A stretch of DNA of 64,000 nt from Hypericum androsaemum (GCA_963995505.1 OZ023182.1:1627001-1691000), one strand, 5' to 3'; counted from the first letter of the stretch, positions 1 to 12,654 are shown. Notes: generated by a model not told the origin, from the letters alone. Translations and numbers: made by a program.

Positions 1-2199
1 GCATCTTCCCACTCGATTGAGCGAAGCACGAAACCGTTGGATTTAATCCACACCGATGTATGTGATTTAAAATACGTACAAACGTGTGGCAGTAAAAATT
101 ATTTTATAACTTTTATCGATGATTGTACGAGGTATTGCTATGTCTACTTAATGAGAAGTAAAGACGAAGCAATAGACATGTTCATTTATTATAAGAATGA
201 AGTTGAGAACCAACTTGGCAAGAAGATCAAAAATCTTCGAAGTGACCGAGGTGGTGAATATGAATCTCCATTTGCACAAGTTTGTGTCGAGAATGGAATC
301 GTTCATCAAACCACGGCGCCTTATTCTCCTGAGTAAAATGGAATTGCGGAAAGGAAGAATAGGACGCTTAAGGAAATGATGAATGTGATGCTTATTAGTT
401 CCGGATTACCAAGAAATTTGTGGGGGGAAGCGGTGCTCTCGGCCAACTATGTGCTCAACAGGGTACCACATAAAAAGTTGGCTAAAACACCTTACGAATT
501 ATGGAAAGGTCATGCGCCTAGCTATAAGTTCCTAAGGGCAAAGTGGAAGCAATGTGGGGGGAGAGGAACCTCAAGATAAAGTTGAAGAGCCTAGGCATGG
601 GAAAAGGGCTAGAAAAAAAAAGTCTTTTGGATCAGATTTCCTAACATATCTGTTAGAAAAGGATCCAGTAACCTACAAAGAAGCAATGTCTTCTACAGAC
701 TCTGCTCTTTGGAAGGAAGCGATGAATAGTGAGATAGAGTCTATCTTACATAATCACACTTGGGAACTAGTAGATCTACCTCCGGGTAGTAAACCACTGG
801 GCCACAAGTGGATCTTCAAAAAGAAGATGAAGCCTGATGGTACAGTGGATAAGTACAAGGCGAGACTTGTTGTTAAAGGCTACAAGCAAACTGAGGGTGT
901 TGATTATTTTGACACATATGCTCCTGTCTCCAGGAAAATTTCTATTAGGTTAGTCATAGCCTTGGCGGCTTTGTTTAACCTAGAGATCCATCAAATGGAT
1001 GTGAAGACGGCCTTCCTTAATGGAGATTTGGAAGAGGAGATTTCATGGAGCAACCCGAAGGGTTTGTAGTTCTAGGTAAAGAACATAAGGTGTGTAAACT
1101 TGTAAAATCCTTGTATGGACTAAAACAAGCACCTAAACAATGGCACGAAAAGTTTGATAGTGTAATGCTATCTAACGGGTTTCAGATAAACCAATGTGAT
1201 AAATGTGTCTACGTGAAAGGAGATGATAACGACTATGTGATAGTTTGTCTCTACGTAGATGACATGTTGATCGTGGGTAATAATGATAATATCAAAATTA
1301 CCAAGAAAATATTGTCACAAAATTTTGACATGAAAGACTTGGGACAAGCTGATGTAATACTTGGGATGAAAATTACCAAGACTTCAGAAGGTTACGCACT
1401 TTCCCAAGGTCACTATGTCGAAAAGATACTTGACAAATTCGATAAGGATAGCAATATAATTGCGAGAACTCCTATGGAAGTGGTGTCGAGTCTCTGCAAG
1501 AATCGCGGAGAGAGTGTGAGACAACTAGAATATTCTAGAGTTATAGGCAGTCTAATGTACCTCATGGACTGTACTAGACCAGATATTGCAAACTCGGTTA
1601 ACAGATTATCGAGATATACGAGTAATCCCAATTATGAACATTGGAAAGCAATAGTTAGAGTCCTTAGATATCTAAGGTACACTGCTAACTATGGATTACA
1701 CTATACGAGACATCCAGCCGTTCTAGAAGGGTATTCAGACGCGAACTGGATCTCGGACTCCAAGAATATAAAATCCACTAGCGGATACATATTTACATTT
1801 GGAGGAGCAGCGGTCTCGTGGAGATCATGCAAACAAACTTGCATTGCTAGATCAACTATGGAATCAGAATTCATAGCGTTGGATCTAGCAGCTGAAGAGG
1901 CGGATTGGCTACGAAGTTTCTTGGAGGACATCCCGATGTGGTCAAAACCAGTGCCTCCCATTAGTGTGCACTGTGATAGTCAATCAGCTATTGGAAGAGC
2001 ACAAAATAATGTGTATAATGGAAAGTCTAGACACATACGTCGTAGACATAAATTCGTGAGAACGTTATTGAGAACGGGTGTGATATCTTTAGACTATGTA
2101 AAGTCAAAAGAGAACATCGCGGATCCATTAACTAAGGGTCTAACGAGAGACCAAGTTGAGGTATCATTGAGGGGAATGGGATTAAAGCCCACGAAATGA
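1..2199 (+). pseudogene. Ty1/copia pol (integrase-RT-RNase H), 5' part outside window, broken
   Basis: Translated frames give the integrase core (HTD, then RSDRGGEY), reverse transcriptase with YVDD at 1252-1263, and RNase H (SDANW, then a C-terminal ADPLTKGL motif), in the order INT-RT-RH that defines Ty1/copia. The gag and protease part lies left of the window. The copy is dead: a TAA at 334-336 interrupts the integrase just before its NGIAERKN motif. About 540-560 the end of integrase is joined to the region before RT, with a deletion. A frameshift near 1040-1045 separates the start of RT from the rest. From 1045 to 2199 the frame is open. A 600-bp untranslated tail leads to the polypurine tract and LTR. 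Confidence 0.93.
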
Positions 2200-2789
2200 C
2201 CTAAACCCATGCTGGCAACCCAACCTGGATCATAAATCCTGATCTGCAGGTTCAAAGGGACAACCGAATTGTGAGGCTAGGGTCGAACAAAGCACTCGAG
2301 AAATTGAGTTCCTTGCCTATTCCTATGATGGAAAAGTGATAGACCTGTCCATGTGAAGGTTAAGCTTTAAACTTTTAATGATCCTTATACTTCGAGTATA
2401 TATATAAGTGGGGTATGGCAGGATACTCCTTATAAGAGATCACCTATATCGAATGTGAAGGGGTCGCTTCTATGAGATGAGTTAAGGGCTAAATCTCTAG
2501 AGCATTCGATGAAGTTTCCAAGGCAGTCCAGGGCCAAAATGGACAACAACGAAAGAACCAAGTAGTGGTTTGAGAAGGAGTTGTGTGAGTACCTTTGTCT
2601 TGGTATACATGAAACGCCGAACAGTTCAAGGCATCGCGTCCACTGGTTGGCAAGTATATCCGAAGGTATTTCACTAAGGAAGGTTCAAGGCTTTCAACCA
2701 CCTTTCCTGATGCAATAAATTCTCGCAGAACTCCAAGTTGCATGTAGCATTGGTAGGCTCATATCATATATAAGCCAATTTGCATTCAT

Positions 2790-2798
2790 GTGGGGGAT
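2790..2798 (+). other. Polypurine tract of the copia element
   Basis: GTGGGGGAT lies directly before the TG of the LTR, as expected for the plus-strand priming site. It fixes the left edge of the LTR. Confidence 0.75.
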
Positions 2799-3988
2799 TG
2801 TTGGAGAATTGGTTTATTAACCAAGGTGTATTGGGCTTTGGCCCAAATATTTAATTAGAGGGAGAATCCTAATTAAATATAATAACTAAGTAATTAGTGG
2901 GCAACTTTGAGCTAATTTAATTGAAGGTCACTCCAATTGATTTTGGGTGTTTGTGAGATCAATACGAAGCTCGTTGATAGAGCTTCGTAACGATATATAA
3001 CACTTGCGAAAATCTAATTCTCGGGGTGAATAAAAATTGGCTTTAAAGTGGTATGGTTGTTATTAAAATAAGCACAATCCCACATTGATTAGCACACCAT
3101 GCTGAGACAAGTTTATAAGGGACTAAAAGTCTAGCATGGGAAAACTGGTGGAGAAGGGAGAGGCCCCTTGCGCCGTCCGTCCGTCCGTCCGTCAGGCCCG
3201 GGCTCGGACTCGGGTGCGGGTGCGGGTTGCGGGATGCGGGTTGCGGGTTGCGGGATTATGGGTTTGTGGGAATTGTTCCAGGTTCCAGGGCCTTATCTTT
3301 TTAGAACTGGGCCGGACCTGTTGAAGCAATTCTGGGCTCTAAGTCTGTTGGGCTTAAGCTTGGACAAGCCCATCTTCTGGATCCTTCTTCTCCTTCCAGA
3401 AAGTGTCTCTTTGAATTCAAAAAAATGTGGGATTTGAATTCAGAGGTAACAGCCAATATAAATGAGGGATAATCATGGCTCTTGTAACAGCAAAGTTATG
3501 AGGGGTATTCATGGCTGCCATTGATTTCGGATTTGGAGGTAGGAGGTCCTTGGCTACCTATGAAAGGAGCCCTCCTTCCTCATTCCAAATCATCCCAGCT
3601 CTCATTCTTCCTTGAGCTCTCTACTTCTCTCTCTATAGCATAGCATTTCTCACTCTCATTGTGTCGGAGTTCTAAGGCTACAAAAAGTTCGAAAGGTGTA
3701 CGAAAGTGCTTCCTTTTGTACACGAGGTTGGGCGTTGTACCTTGGGAGCTCTCTTACCGACGGAGGCTTGAAGCATATAGGCGGGTAATAAGAGTTTAAG
3801 GGCGCATGGCTTGCTGTGGCCTCGTCCAGGATTGCATCCGAAAATTACTACCTTGAAGAAGACGGTATTCACACTTAGTTCGAAGTGTGATCGTGAGCAT
3901 TCTCTAAACTCCTCTCTTTTATTTGGCTTACGGATTACATACGATTATATGCTTTATATATTCGTAGTTTACTGATATTTGACCAACA
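2799..3988 (+). repeat. 3' LTR of the copia element (1190 bp)
   Basis: The LTR starts TGTTGG after the polypurine tract and ends CCAACA, a perfect 6-bp inverted terminus with TG...CA ends. It is long for a copia LTR. A TATAAAT motif is near 3455. Part of the same LTR (about 2850-3057) recurs as a diverged fragment at 34452-34648. The 5' LTR and target duplication are outside the window. Confidence 0.85.
3174..3256 (+). repeat. GC-rich short tandem repeats inside the LTR
   Basis: A CCGT tetramer run at about 3174-3193 is followed by irregular repeats of a GCGGGT/TGCGGG unit up to 3256. They are strikingly GC-rich in an AT-rich window and look like slippage products inside the LTR. Confidence 0.7.
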
Positions 3989-4970
3989 GAAAGTGCTCAA
4001 GGGATGGGAAGTAGAGAGAAAGGAGAAAGGAAAAAAGGGAATGAGCCGGGAAAGAAAATGAAGAGGGGAAAAAGGAAGAGAGGGAAAACCAAAGACAAAA
4101 ATACCCATAAATAATTACAACCGTAAGATCTCAACGCAGACGCTATGATTGGCCGCGTATTTTTATTGATTACAACTCATCGGCAATTCTTATGATAATT
4201 TTCATTTTCGATTATCTATATTTCTTAAAAAAGTTAAATACACAAGTTTCATTTGTTCGTTGAAATCCCCACGATATCCTTGAACTATTTCAAACTCCAA
4301 CATCTCTCATTTTTTCTCGAGAAGACAAAATAAGATTATGATCAAAATATTTTATCCATAAGACTCTACCGTTATTATGATCAACATTCCCTAAAGTTCT
4401 TTCCACTTTTGCTCATAAATGTTGGGATTAAACTTCCTGATATGGGATTTACACAAAATCATATATTGTTAATCATTATTTTATCATCATTATGGTGTTG
4501 CTTGACAATTTTGAGTCACTAATTTGTATCAGCGTACTTGATCTTTCTTTAGTTACATTGACGATAATTACAATTATGGTTCTCAATAATCTTAACATAT
4601 CTTGTTAAAATCAGCAGCAATCAGATTATGAATTTTAAAATTTCATGAAAAAATAACTACACGATAAAATCTTACACAATAACAAAACTGATTGATCTTC
4701 TCAATTGTTTGTTGTTCATACTACCATATATGTTTTGGCTTGTACTTTCGAAATTAAACAGATAACACTATATATATATATATAGAATACCATATTAAGT
4801 AGGATGTATATTCTATGATGATTATTAATATATATATATATATATATATTTAAAAAAAATTAAAAAGAAATACATATATAATATAATAAATATGGATCTA
4901 ACCTAAGCCCAAAAATTCAAATTCGGATATATATGATGTTGGAATTTTATACGTTAAAATCCAGATACAT
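3989..4970. other. Gene-free AT-rich spacer
   Basis: No coding signal is seen. An (AT)n microsatellite lies at about 4770-4850. Confidence 0.6.
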
Positions 4971-5168
4971 CCATTGCAAAGGTGAAGGCTTGTCAGCAGG
5001 AGAGAAGACTACTATGGCAACTATAACTCCGCAGAGGGTGCTGACCTCACTAGTCTTCTTGAAGAGGCCGGCTTGCTGCTTCGAGAAGGTGACTTACAAG
5101 TGATTGTTCTTGGAGATCTTCTGTAGGGTAATCTTTTGGCGAACCAGGCTAGACTTTCTCTTGGCCAT
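4971..5168 (-). pseudogene. Type I (M-alpha, AGL62-like) MADS-box fragment
   Basis: Read on the minus strand from an ATG at 5168, this 66-codon stretch is a MADS box: a basic MAKRKSS start, RQKI, QKISKNN, then VTFSK, GLFKK, and IVVFSPADK. This order matches the type I M-alpha MADS domain, a DNA-binding and dimerisation domain of transcription factors active in female gametophyte and endosperm. Codon 25 is TAA, where the family normally has glutamine before VTFSK. After codon 66 similarity stops, so the K-like C-terminal region is missing. The basic pair usual after TFSK (RR) is QQ here. It is a non-functional relic; no other member of the family is in the window. Confidence 0.85.
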
Positions 5169-6677
5169 TGTGTGAGCAAATCAAAAAAAGACTATGGTGA
5201 GCTATATGAAGAGTGGTGTGTTCTGGGAATAGAACATAGCTACCATTTGTAGGGTTATTTCCACCTTTTGTGCATAATTGTTAGAATTAAGCCTAATGAT
5301 ATGGGGGTTATATAAAATCTTATGGTTTTATCCTATGTGTTACCATTAATATGTTGCCAGTTGGCATTTTCAACTCAGTATTTTTTAATGAAATCTAACT
5401 CACTAATTTGCATACATATATTTATCTTTCTTCAGTTACATTGACAATAATTATTCTCTTGTCTACAATAGCTAGAGCAAATTTATTGTCCACCCTAAAA
5501 GATAAACAATGGGAGATGGCTTATACATGTATTATAATTTGGCTCTTAATAATCTGGCATCTCTCTTTAAATCAGTAGTATTCTAATTACTAATTTCTAT
5601 AAATCTAAAAAGAAGTAACTTCGCAATAATGATCAACACCCATTTGTTTCATTATAAGCATCTTTCTAGAAATTAGGACAGACCTAATTTCTTTAACTAC
5701 CTTTAATATTCTTTTTTTTATTTGCATGATTATGTTTCTTGGCTGGTGTTTGCTCTAGTGACCTGTTATATTTCTATAAGATGCTCTAAAATATGAGATT
5801 TAGATTTTCAATATTAATATGGCTCCAGGTAATTGCCGTATAACCTAAGCAGTTAAATTGTCGATTATTTAATTACCAAATGTAGGTACCATCCATTTTG
5901 GCTACGATAATTTCTGGATCGGTATCTATCGCATCATACTTTTAATTTTTCTAATTCAGGACAAAGAATAAATTCACCACCAAAAGAAGGGAGCAATAAT
6001 GTCATACTTCTATAGTTATCAAAAGCCAACATTAATAAGGTTAAAAGTAACCTTCATTGTGGTATTATTTACTGTAATGAACTTAAATGTTTCATTTGCT
6101 ACGATTTTCTAGAGTAGATAGTGCTGCTCATTGAGTCTTATTTTATAAAAAATATCTAATGATAAAAAGTACACCACTCAAAGAATAAACACCAACTAAA
6201 ATAACCCTCTCGCAGTGCTTCCTAAGTTGCTGGTTTATACTTTATAGTGATTGTTGAAATTAGGAACTTCAAGATCTTTTTCCGGTCAAAACCTAAACTA
6301 TTCCAAATTTCAGTCGGACTAGATTCAAATGTTCTCTTTACCAATTTCTAAAACGAAGACCCGGATTTGCTTCAAGGTAGATGATATGAACATTTGGACC
6401 CAAATGCTGCTCGTACGATTTACCATATCTTCCTTGTACCAAAACAAAATTTATCTCTTTTTTCCATTTTACATAATTCATTGTGTACAAGGCCCGGAAA
6501 TGAATTCGCCGCCTTATGGCTGACCAGCGATTACGCATTGATACAAAATTTTAAATTGTTTCGCACTCCCTGGAATGCTTCCACTGCCACAAACAAAATT
6601 CATAAGTCGAGAGAGAGGTTTACATGAGCAGATACTTGGCATCTAATGAACTTCTAAGAGTGCTTGGTGGCCGCCTT
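5169..6677. other. Gene-free stretch, presumed 3' flank of METTL5
   Basis: AT-rich sequence without a supported coding region. The METTL5 3' UTR must lie in the right part, but no poly(A) signal could be assigned with confidence. Confidence 0.5.
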
Positions 6678-8980
6678 TCATCTGGTGACTTTTGGTACCA
6701 ATCTCCAGAGATCCACTGCAATGTCCACCTCCTTTTTCTTGTGAAACTTGTATAGTTGCGGTACATCGTAACGAAGCTGCCAAAATGAAGTGTAACAAAC
6801 CAGCATCAATACGAATTGATCCAATTTATTCTCATCAGTAGCAGTTCGAGTCTAACTCTCGCAGCGAGTTTACTTTTGTTCTAATCCGTTAGCTACAAAT
6901 ACTTCCATTACCAGCACCTTTTATAATCGCATTATAAAACAGGCATACTGAATCAAACTGAACGATAGTGCATAAAGGATCACCATGTTAAAATAGAGAA
7001 TTCTCGAAAGTTATGGAAATAGTATTGAAAGTTTTCCCCGAACCTACCTCACAAATAACCTCGGCGGCACTTGCTCCAAGACTCTGCAAAGCTGCCCTTT
7101 TGATGTGCTGCGATTAAAAGTTAAAAAGTTACTTATCAGTTATCCCTGCAGTTGCAGTAGAAATCCATACAAAATCTGCAGAGAGAACTAACGAACAATA
7201 AAAATTAGGAATCACTTATCAAGTAAATAAGCTGAGTTAAACTTTCATATACATTCACAGAAGAGCAGTAACAGCAGAAGCTAAATTAAACTTCCATGTA
7301 ATACAATGCGACAACATTAGGGAACAAGGGTCTTGTTGGAAATCATTAGAGAACACGGCTATGGCTCAGGGCTATACAAAAGGAAATAGACTGTAGTCTG
7401 TAGATGGTATAAGAGAAAATAATCAAACCAACCAAATTAGTCATGTCTTTGTCACTTAGGTTCCTAATGACCCACCACCATGCTGTAGGGGCAGCGAAAG
7501 CGCAAACACAACTTAATACACCCATAATCCACAGGGCCGAGACGATCAAACACTATAATATGTGGAGTACAATGGATACATAGGGCATAGGAGAGGCTGC
7601 GCCTCAAGCCTAAATCCCCTGCCTATACTGCTGCACCCATTGCCCAAAGCCAAAAGACTCCTAATCCCTACCCTCCGAAGCAAGCCCAACCTGCTATCTA
7701 AGAAATAGAGTTCTCACTTAATTAGAACTCCTATACAATATGAATAGAACTAAATAGGAATTTGAGACATAACTCAACACATGAATCAACTTCATAAGCG
7801 CAAGGAACTAAGAAATGACATGATGCATGGCGACCAAGCTATTGGACTAAACGACTTAGTCCAAGTGCTTACATCTCTTGTGGAGGTCTTGTGCAATGAA
7901 TAAACAGCTCCACTTGCAATCTGACACGGAAACAATCAATACCAGAACATATCAATCAGATTAGCAAAGTAATCAGTGCTCATTTAATAATTATATTTTC
8001 AGTAGTCGAACTTCCACGGTAGATGTTCACTGCATACTTTCAAAGCTGTAGCAAGAAAATCCATGTCAGCACCCTTTCTTCGAGTCCCAAAAGGTGGATT
8101 CATTACTACAGTGTCAACCATATGCCCTGAAGAAGATTATGTAAACCAACCAAGGCCGCCAACAATAAAGAACTCATTAAACCGAGAAAAGCATTAGCAA
8201 CGAAACTTCAAAGGCTTTCCCCAACAAATGTACACATTCCTACTTACCTCTCAATTCTAAGTTCCTGATATCGCACTGGATAAATTCTATGTCCAGCTGC
8301 AGTTTACATCATCAGTTAAGAGAGCAAAGGCGTATTAGTGACCCGTCCAGCCGCGCAACATTCAACCAACAAAATCGATAGCGCATCAGTTAGGACTTGC
8401 AGCAGAAGACTAATATACAAACAAACACTGGCAGTACCTGGAGATCCTCTGCGTTCGACAGAGCTGTCTCCAACGACTGCGGATCCACGTCAATGCCGAT
8501 AACCTGGCTGTGCACAGAGTTAAATTCTAATCAGCACCCAAACCGCCCCTCTCAAGTTCCTAAACAGCCAACAACCGGACACGTAAACAAAAAGATCAAC
8601 AACCACTCCTCCAACTTACTCAGCTCCAAGGAGAGCGGCCGCGGCAGCCAATGTGCCGCAGCCGCAGCCGAAATCCGCCACAACCTTGTTCTCCACGTCA
8701 CCAAACGAATTCTCCGCCTGTTCAAACACAAAGCAGCAATTCCAACCAAGCTCTTTTTATAAAATGCGGAACGAAATTAAAATTAAAATTAAAATTTTAT
8801 TTTGCTGTGTGGGGAAAAGAAAAAGTGAGAGTGGGGAAGAAGATTATAAGTAGAGTAGAGTACAGTGTAGAGCATGCGAGAAGCGATGTGGGGTCCGGTG
8901 GGATACTGCTCCAGCTCCACCTTTGGGTTAGGGAACTGTTGGAGATCCCCTAAGAGGCTTTCTAATTGCTTCAGCTTCAT
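6678..8980 (-). CDS. METTL5: METTL5-like 18S rRNA (adenine-N6) methyltransferase
   Basis: Eight exons on the minus strand: 8980-8864, 8717-8620, 8507-8438, 8296-8248, 8126-8038, 7920-7873, 7107-7048 and 6776-6678. Phases agree at every junction and give 209 aa, the length of human METTL5. Visible motifs are LEQYPT and HIASRMLYT near residue 25-39, the SAM-binding DFGCGCGTL at about 54-62, and the catalytic NPPFGT at 121-126, typical of N6-adenine methyltransferases. The C-terminus has YKFHKKK followed by a strand rich in D/V. Family knowledge: METTL5 with TRMT112 methylates one adenosine of 18S rRNA. Exon 3 uses the AG at 8509-8508; the AG four bases downstream would break the frame. The largest intron (7108-7872) may contain repeat sequence. 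A fragment of its upstream region is duplicated at 21150-21352. Confidence 0.95.
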
Positions 8981-9099
8981 TTTCTTTTCCTCCCTCTTTC
9001 TACGACACGACAAGATTAAAATTGAAACCAAAGTGGGGGATAATGCCTGAACATCAATCACAAGGATGGATATACCCAGGCGAGGAGGAGGGCCGCCTG

Positions 9100-9250
9100 G
9101 GACTTTTCTTTTCCTCTTTTCTGTTACGATTCGATTCGATTCCAACCCTTTTTCTTTTCTTTTCCTGTCGTTCTCCTGAATCCCCCCGGATTTTGTGATT
9201 GGAAGCTGGGCTTCGTTTGGTCGCCGGCCCATCGGACTCATCCCCAAAAC
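9100..9250 (-). promoter_or_regulatory. METTL5 upstream region, left copy of a duplicated block
   Basis: This pyrimidine-rich stretch upstream of the METTL5 start is clearly similar to about 21168-21310, including a CTTTTCTGTT-like run and the shared string CACCGGCCCATCGGACT / CGCCGGCCCATCGGACT. It probably includes the 5' UTR and core promoter of METTL5. The similarity links METTL5 to the RPB5 duplication. Confidence 0.7.
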
Positions 9251-9399
9251 GTTCTAAACTTAATCAAAAAATTTTGATTTTAAATCATTAGTCCAAGAAT
9301 TTCCTACGTTAATTAGTCGACTTTAATGTGTAACTAAATGTAAACAAATATATAATGTATTAACTTAATCAAAAAATCTAGAAGAGCTTTTCCATCTGG

Positions 9400-10203
9400 C
9401 TCCAACATGTCCAAACAACTTTTTATCATTGTTGTGATCTTAACGTTTTGGTTTCGCAATCGTGTCTTGCGTCATCAGGGGATGAGTTAAAATAGAATTT
9501 CCGGATTCCAATTCAAGGCTATGAAAAATTCATTTACTTTGTAGTTTTCATTTGCAAATCCGATATTCAAAATTTGTTACTTACTCCTTCTCTACTTACA
9601 ATTTTTTTTTGTTACTCCTTCCTCGCTCCCAAAACGACCAAAGCCAGAAACAAATCGAGTAAAAGACTTTCCACCAAAAAAAAAAACTCGAGTAAGAGAC
9701 TGTAAGCTTGCACCTTTCAGACTCGAGAATGCTTCAAATACACACAATTGTAAACAAGATTCTGCTGCCAACAATACTTTCTCAACCTTGATTTGTTTCA
9801 AGGGTCATTTGGACAAAGAACACAGAACCGTTCCAAAAATTGATTCAAGTTTTTGATCTGTCTGGTTAGACAACATATCAGTAAGTGACATAACGTCCAG
9901 CCGTCTCGCTTGGCATGATAACCTGTCCGCGCTTCAGCCCGTAATATTATCTTGCGATCGGGTCTGTGACCTGAATCCACAACAAACACAGGCAGAAGGA
10001 ATTGAAGTCATCAAAATCCAGGGCCAACTCAGATAAACAGAGTCCAGACATAAAAATTCTCAAAGTAACAGTATAGGTTCATGTTTGAATCCCCACCCTA
10101 AAAAAGTCAAGTCATTCAAACACCAAGAGCAACTCAACCAACAATTGTGTCACCACTGCAATCTATCACTCAAAGCACACTAGATAAATGTATTCACCTA
10201 CTG
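9400..10203 (-). pseudogene. Second copy of RPB5 3' end: last-exon relic plus flanks
   Basis: The block aligns with about 24640-25585, which spans the RPB5 3' flank, last exon and part of the last intron. The last-exon relic lies at about 9866-9975 on the minus strand. Compared with the intact gene it has a small insertion after the DPIARY region, a loss of several codons around the VVKII stretch, and a TGA in place of an arginine codon just before the terminal YVV. The start of the exon is gone through a 14-bp deletion between two GGATTCAG repeats. No trace of RPB5 exons 1-3 follows. Similarity ends at about 10203. Confidence 0.88.
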
Positions 10204-10798
10204 CCATCAGCGACCTATAACTATTTTACGGGTTTGAGTCCCCTTATCAAATCGTATAAACTTGTACGTATTTTTTCTCTCTCTCTCTAAAACCTTAAAC
10301 TTATATATGACACTCGAGTGTCAAACGTTAGCTCCGTAGTTTCCTTGCTTTTTTGTTTTCCTGGGTTTAGGAACATCATAGCCCATGGCATTTGATTTAA
10401 CCAAGTCTTTCTATGTCCCTGGCAGGTGTTGCCACTAATGAGTATTATGACATTCAACAGAATTCGTTCATTGTTATTGGGAGTCGAACGAGGGCAAGAC
10501 ATGATCCGTGGAATGTGGTCTATACCAATCAACTTATCCTTTACACGCTTCAACAGTAGTGCGAAGTCGAGCATGAAAGACGGAGGATTTGAACCCTCTT
10601 TACTTCCCACCTCACTCATCTATTATAATATTCGAGCAAGTGTTGAAGGAACTCATGGCCGAGAAGCGGAATGAAGGCTTCAGTGCTCATAAACTTGTAA
10701 AAAGTCAACTAATGAAGCATCAATTGTGCGATTATTATCAAAAGAAGAATTTTAGTACAATCATCCAGATAAATAAATAGCCTGCAATGAAAATTCGC
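10204..10798. other. Unassigned stretch with a 16-bp palindrome
   Basis: Contains a short (TC)n run near 10276 and the perfect palindrome TGACACTCGAGTGTCA at 10308-10323. The open frame across 10287-10619 on the minus strand resembles no family I know and has no clear gene context. Confidence 0.5.
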
Positions 10799-12328
10799 CT
10801 ATGGCATGAGAATAAACTCAACTGTGGAGCTTAGCATTGACTGGAACTTTCTAGCACGAATCATGGCAAGTGTCCTCGTCTTACTTTCATCGTCCTCCCC
10901 CTGGGTCCCAATAAATGTTGGATCACAACAATTGAATACGATCTTCTCAAGGTTTACGGCGTTCTCAATGATGTACATAACAAATTCGGTATCCAAGACA
11001 TCTCCTATGAATCCGACGATTTCAACCTCTTTCAAGAGCTGATGCGGGCACATCCGAGGCTTCACTGCTTTTCTCTTTGTTTCACGACAGCATCGGCTTT
11101 CCTGAGACAAAACTGGAATCTAAAAAACTAGCGCCAAATGGATTTATAACCACTGCGAAAATTTTGTTTCCCAACAAAAATGTACACCTAACTAAACAAC
11201 TTCGTAAAATATTCCCTCATGAAAATGATAATGGAATACACTTATGATTTGTGCACGGCTACCATAACTGTTAAATAGAGAATACAAATTCATATAATCA
11301 AAGTATGAGGCATATAATTACCTTGAAAACAAAATTTCTCAGGAGCGGAGATGATTCGATCCATGAACCATAGCAAAGGAGGGTATTATTGGTATATATC
11401 TTAGCTTGAATAGTCAAATGCTTAAGATTTCTTAAAGTGGGGATTCCAATAGGCCATTGGAACTCCGGCCCGAGGGAATCAACACCTAATGAGAGGGTCT
11501 CTATTTGAGCAAAATAACTTGTGAACAGATAAAAATTTTTTTATTAAAAAGTCATAAAAACTACCAGATACGACCATCTCATTGAGTTGCAGTGCGAACT
11601 TTAGAGGCATGCTTCTCACTGGATGTACTTGAATGAAATGAGATTCGGTACATAAACCTCAAAAACCTGTAAATTATTGCAATATTGTATCTCCAAGGTT
11701 GAATGGAATCATCTACTTTTAGAGTCATAAAATTGTCTGAACCTCTAACCCAAAATGATTCAAGGAAAGGACACGATTTTAAAAAGTGCTCGATGTGCTT
11801 GTCAGTCATGTTCACGCAGTTCAGTCGAAGATCCGTAAGCAAAGTGCATATAGGCAAGCCAATATCTTGTGATCCCAATCTTTTTTTATCATAAAGAATA
11901 GACGGAAATTGGTACTTCTTGCATAAAAGCCATCCCATATAGCAAGACAAATCCAAGTTAAACTTCTTAACTTTTTTTCCCATTGCAAATTGGACCCATT
12001 TGTCCAATTGGGAACATATGTTAAGGGGTTGATCCGGCGGGCTAAAGTAGTAAGAGATGTTGAGTTCGTTTAGTGTTTCACCTGGATAGGAATCGATGAC
12101 TTGGTCGACGTGATGAATGAAATTGGTCTTTTCATGCAGAGACGGTTTTTTGTTCTTCCTATCAAATTTCAGTGTCATTGGAACTAACTTGGGAAGAGTA
12201 ATCTACCGGTGGAAAAGCGCACCACATCTTATGACTTCTTGCGGGGCCAAAAGACTGAGAATACTAACAAGAATATCATCCGGTAACTTACTAATCAGCT
12301 CTTCCCCTCGTATGCAACATTCTGTCAT
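10799..12328 (-). pseudogene. F-box/LRR/FBD gene, inactivated
   Basis: From an ATG at 12328 the minus strand reads a short leader and an F-box (ISKLPDDILVSILS). A TAG at 12203-12205 cuts the F-box, then leucine-rich repeat sequence continues in the same frame to about 11700. There a frameshift occurs: the following LRR stretch (NNLQVFEVYVPNLISF) is in another frame and carries two stop codons. A further LRR segment lies at about 11540-11324, with a GTAATT donor after FVFK. The FBD domain runs from about 11113 to the stop at 10799-10801 (PHQLLKEVEIVGF, then EFVMYIIENAVNLEKIV). F-box/FBD proteins are SCF ubiquitin ligase adaptors in a fast-evolving plant family. The breaks make this copy a pseudogene. 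Confidence 0.88.
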
Positions 12329-12654
12329 GGCAATTAGAGCAAAGTTTTCAACCGGCGGATTGAATACGCAAACATGCATCATAAAAGCTTGTTCTCTAGT
12401 AAACTATGCTCCCAAATAATTTAGAAAAACATACTAGTTGGGGAAAGTTTTAGGCTTTTTCAAAGAATTGAATAATAAAGCCAGATAATTGATGAACTGT
12501 TTCGCTGTTGCTAGCTACTTCATGAAACAGATCATAATTGATGTAGGAAACGCATAAGACATCAAGTTGGAGTATGTACCTTTGGTTGCTTCTTCTTCCT
12601 CCGGGAGCATATGGGTAAAGTGCAGTGATTTTTCCAAATTTTCATGACTAGGAT

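Noticed and set aside
7334..7779. Possible solo LTR in the METTL5 intron, TGTTGG...CAACA
   Set aside because: The ends are short and common, and the flanks show no target duplication. No internal or second copy is in the window.
8789..9247. 152-codon minus-strand frame taken as one protein
   Set aside because: Only its middle part is METTL5 exon 1; the rest is 5' leader and intron read through.
10560..10600. tRNA gene, because of GGGTTCAAATCC on the minus strand
   Set aside because: The flanking bases do not form a T-arm stem and no acceptor or anticodon stem is seen.
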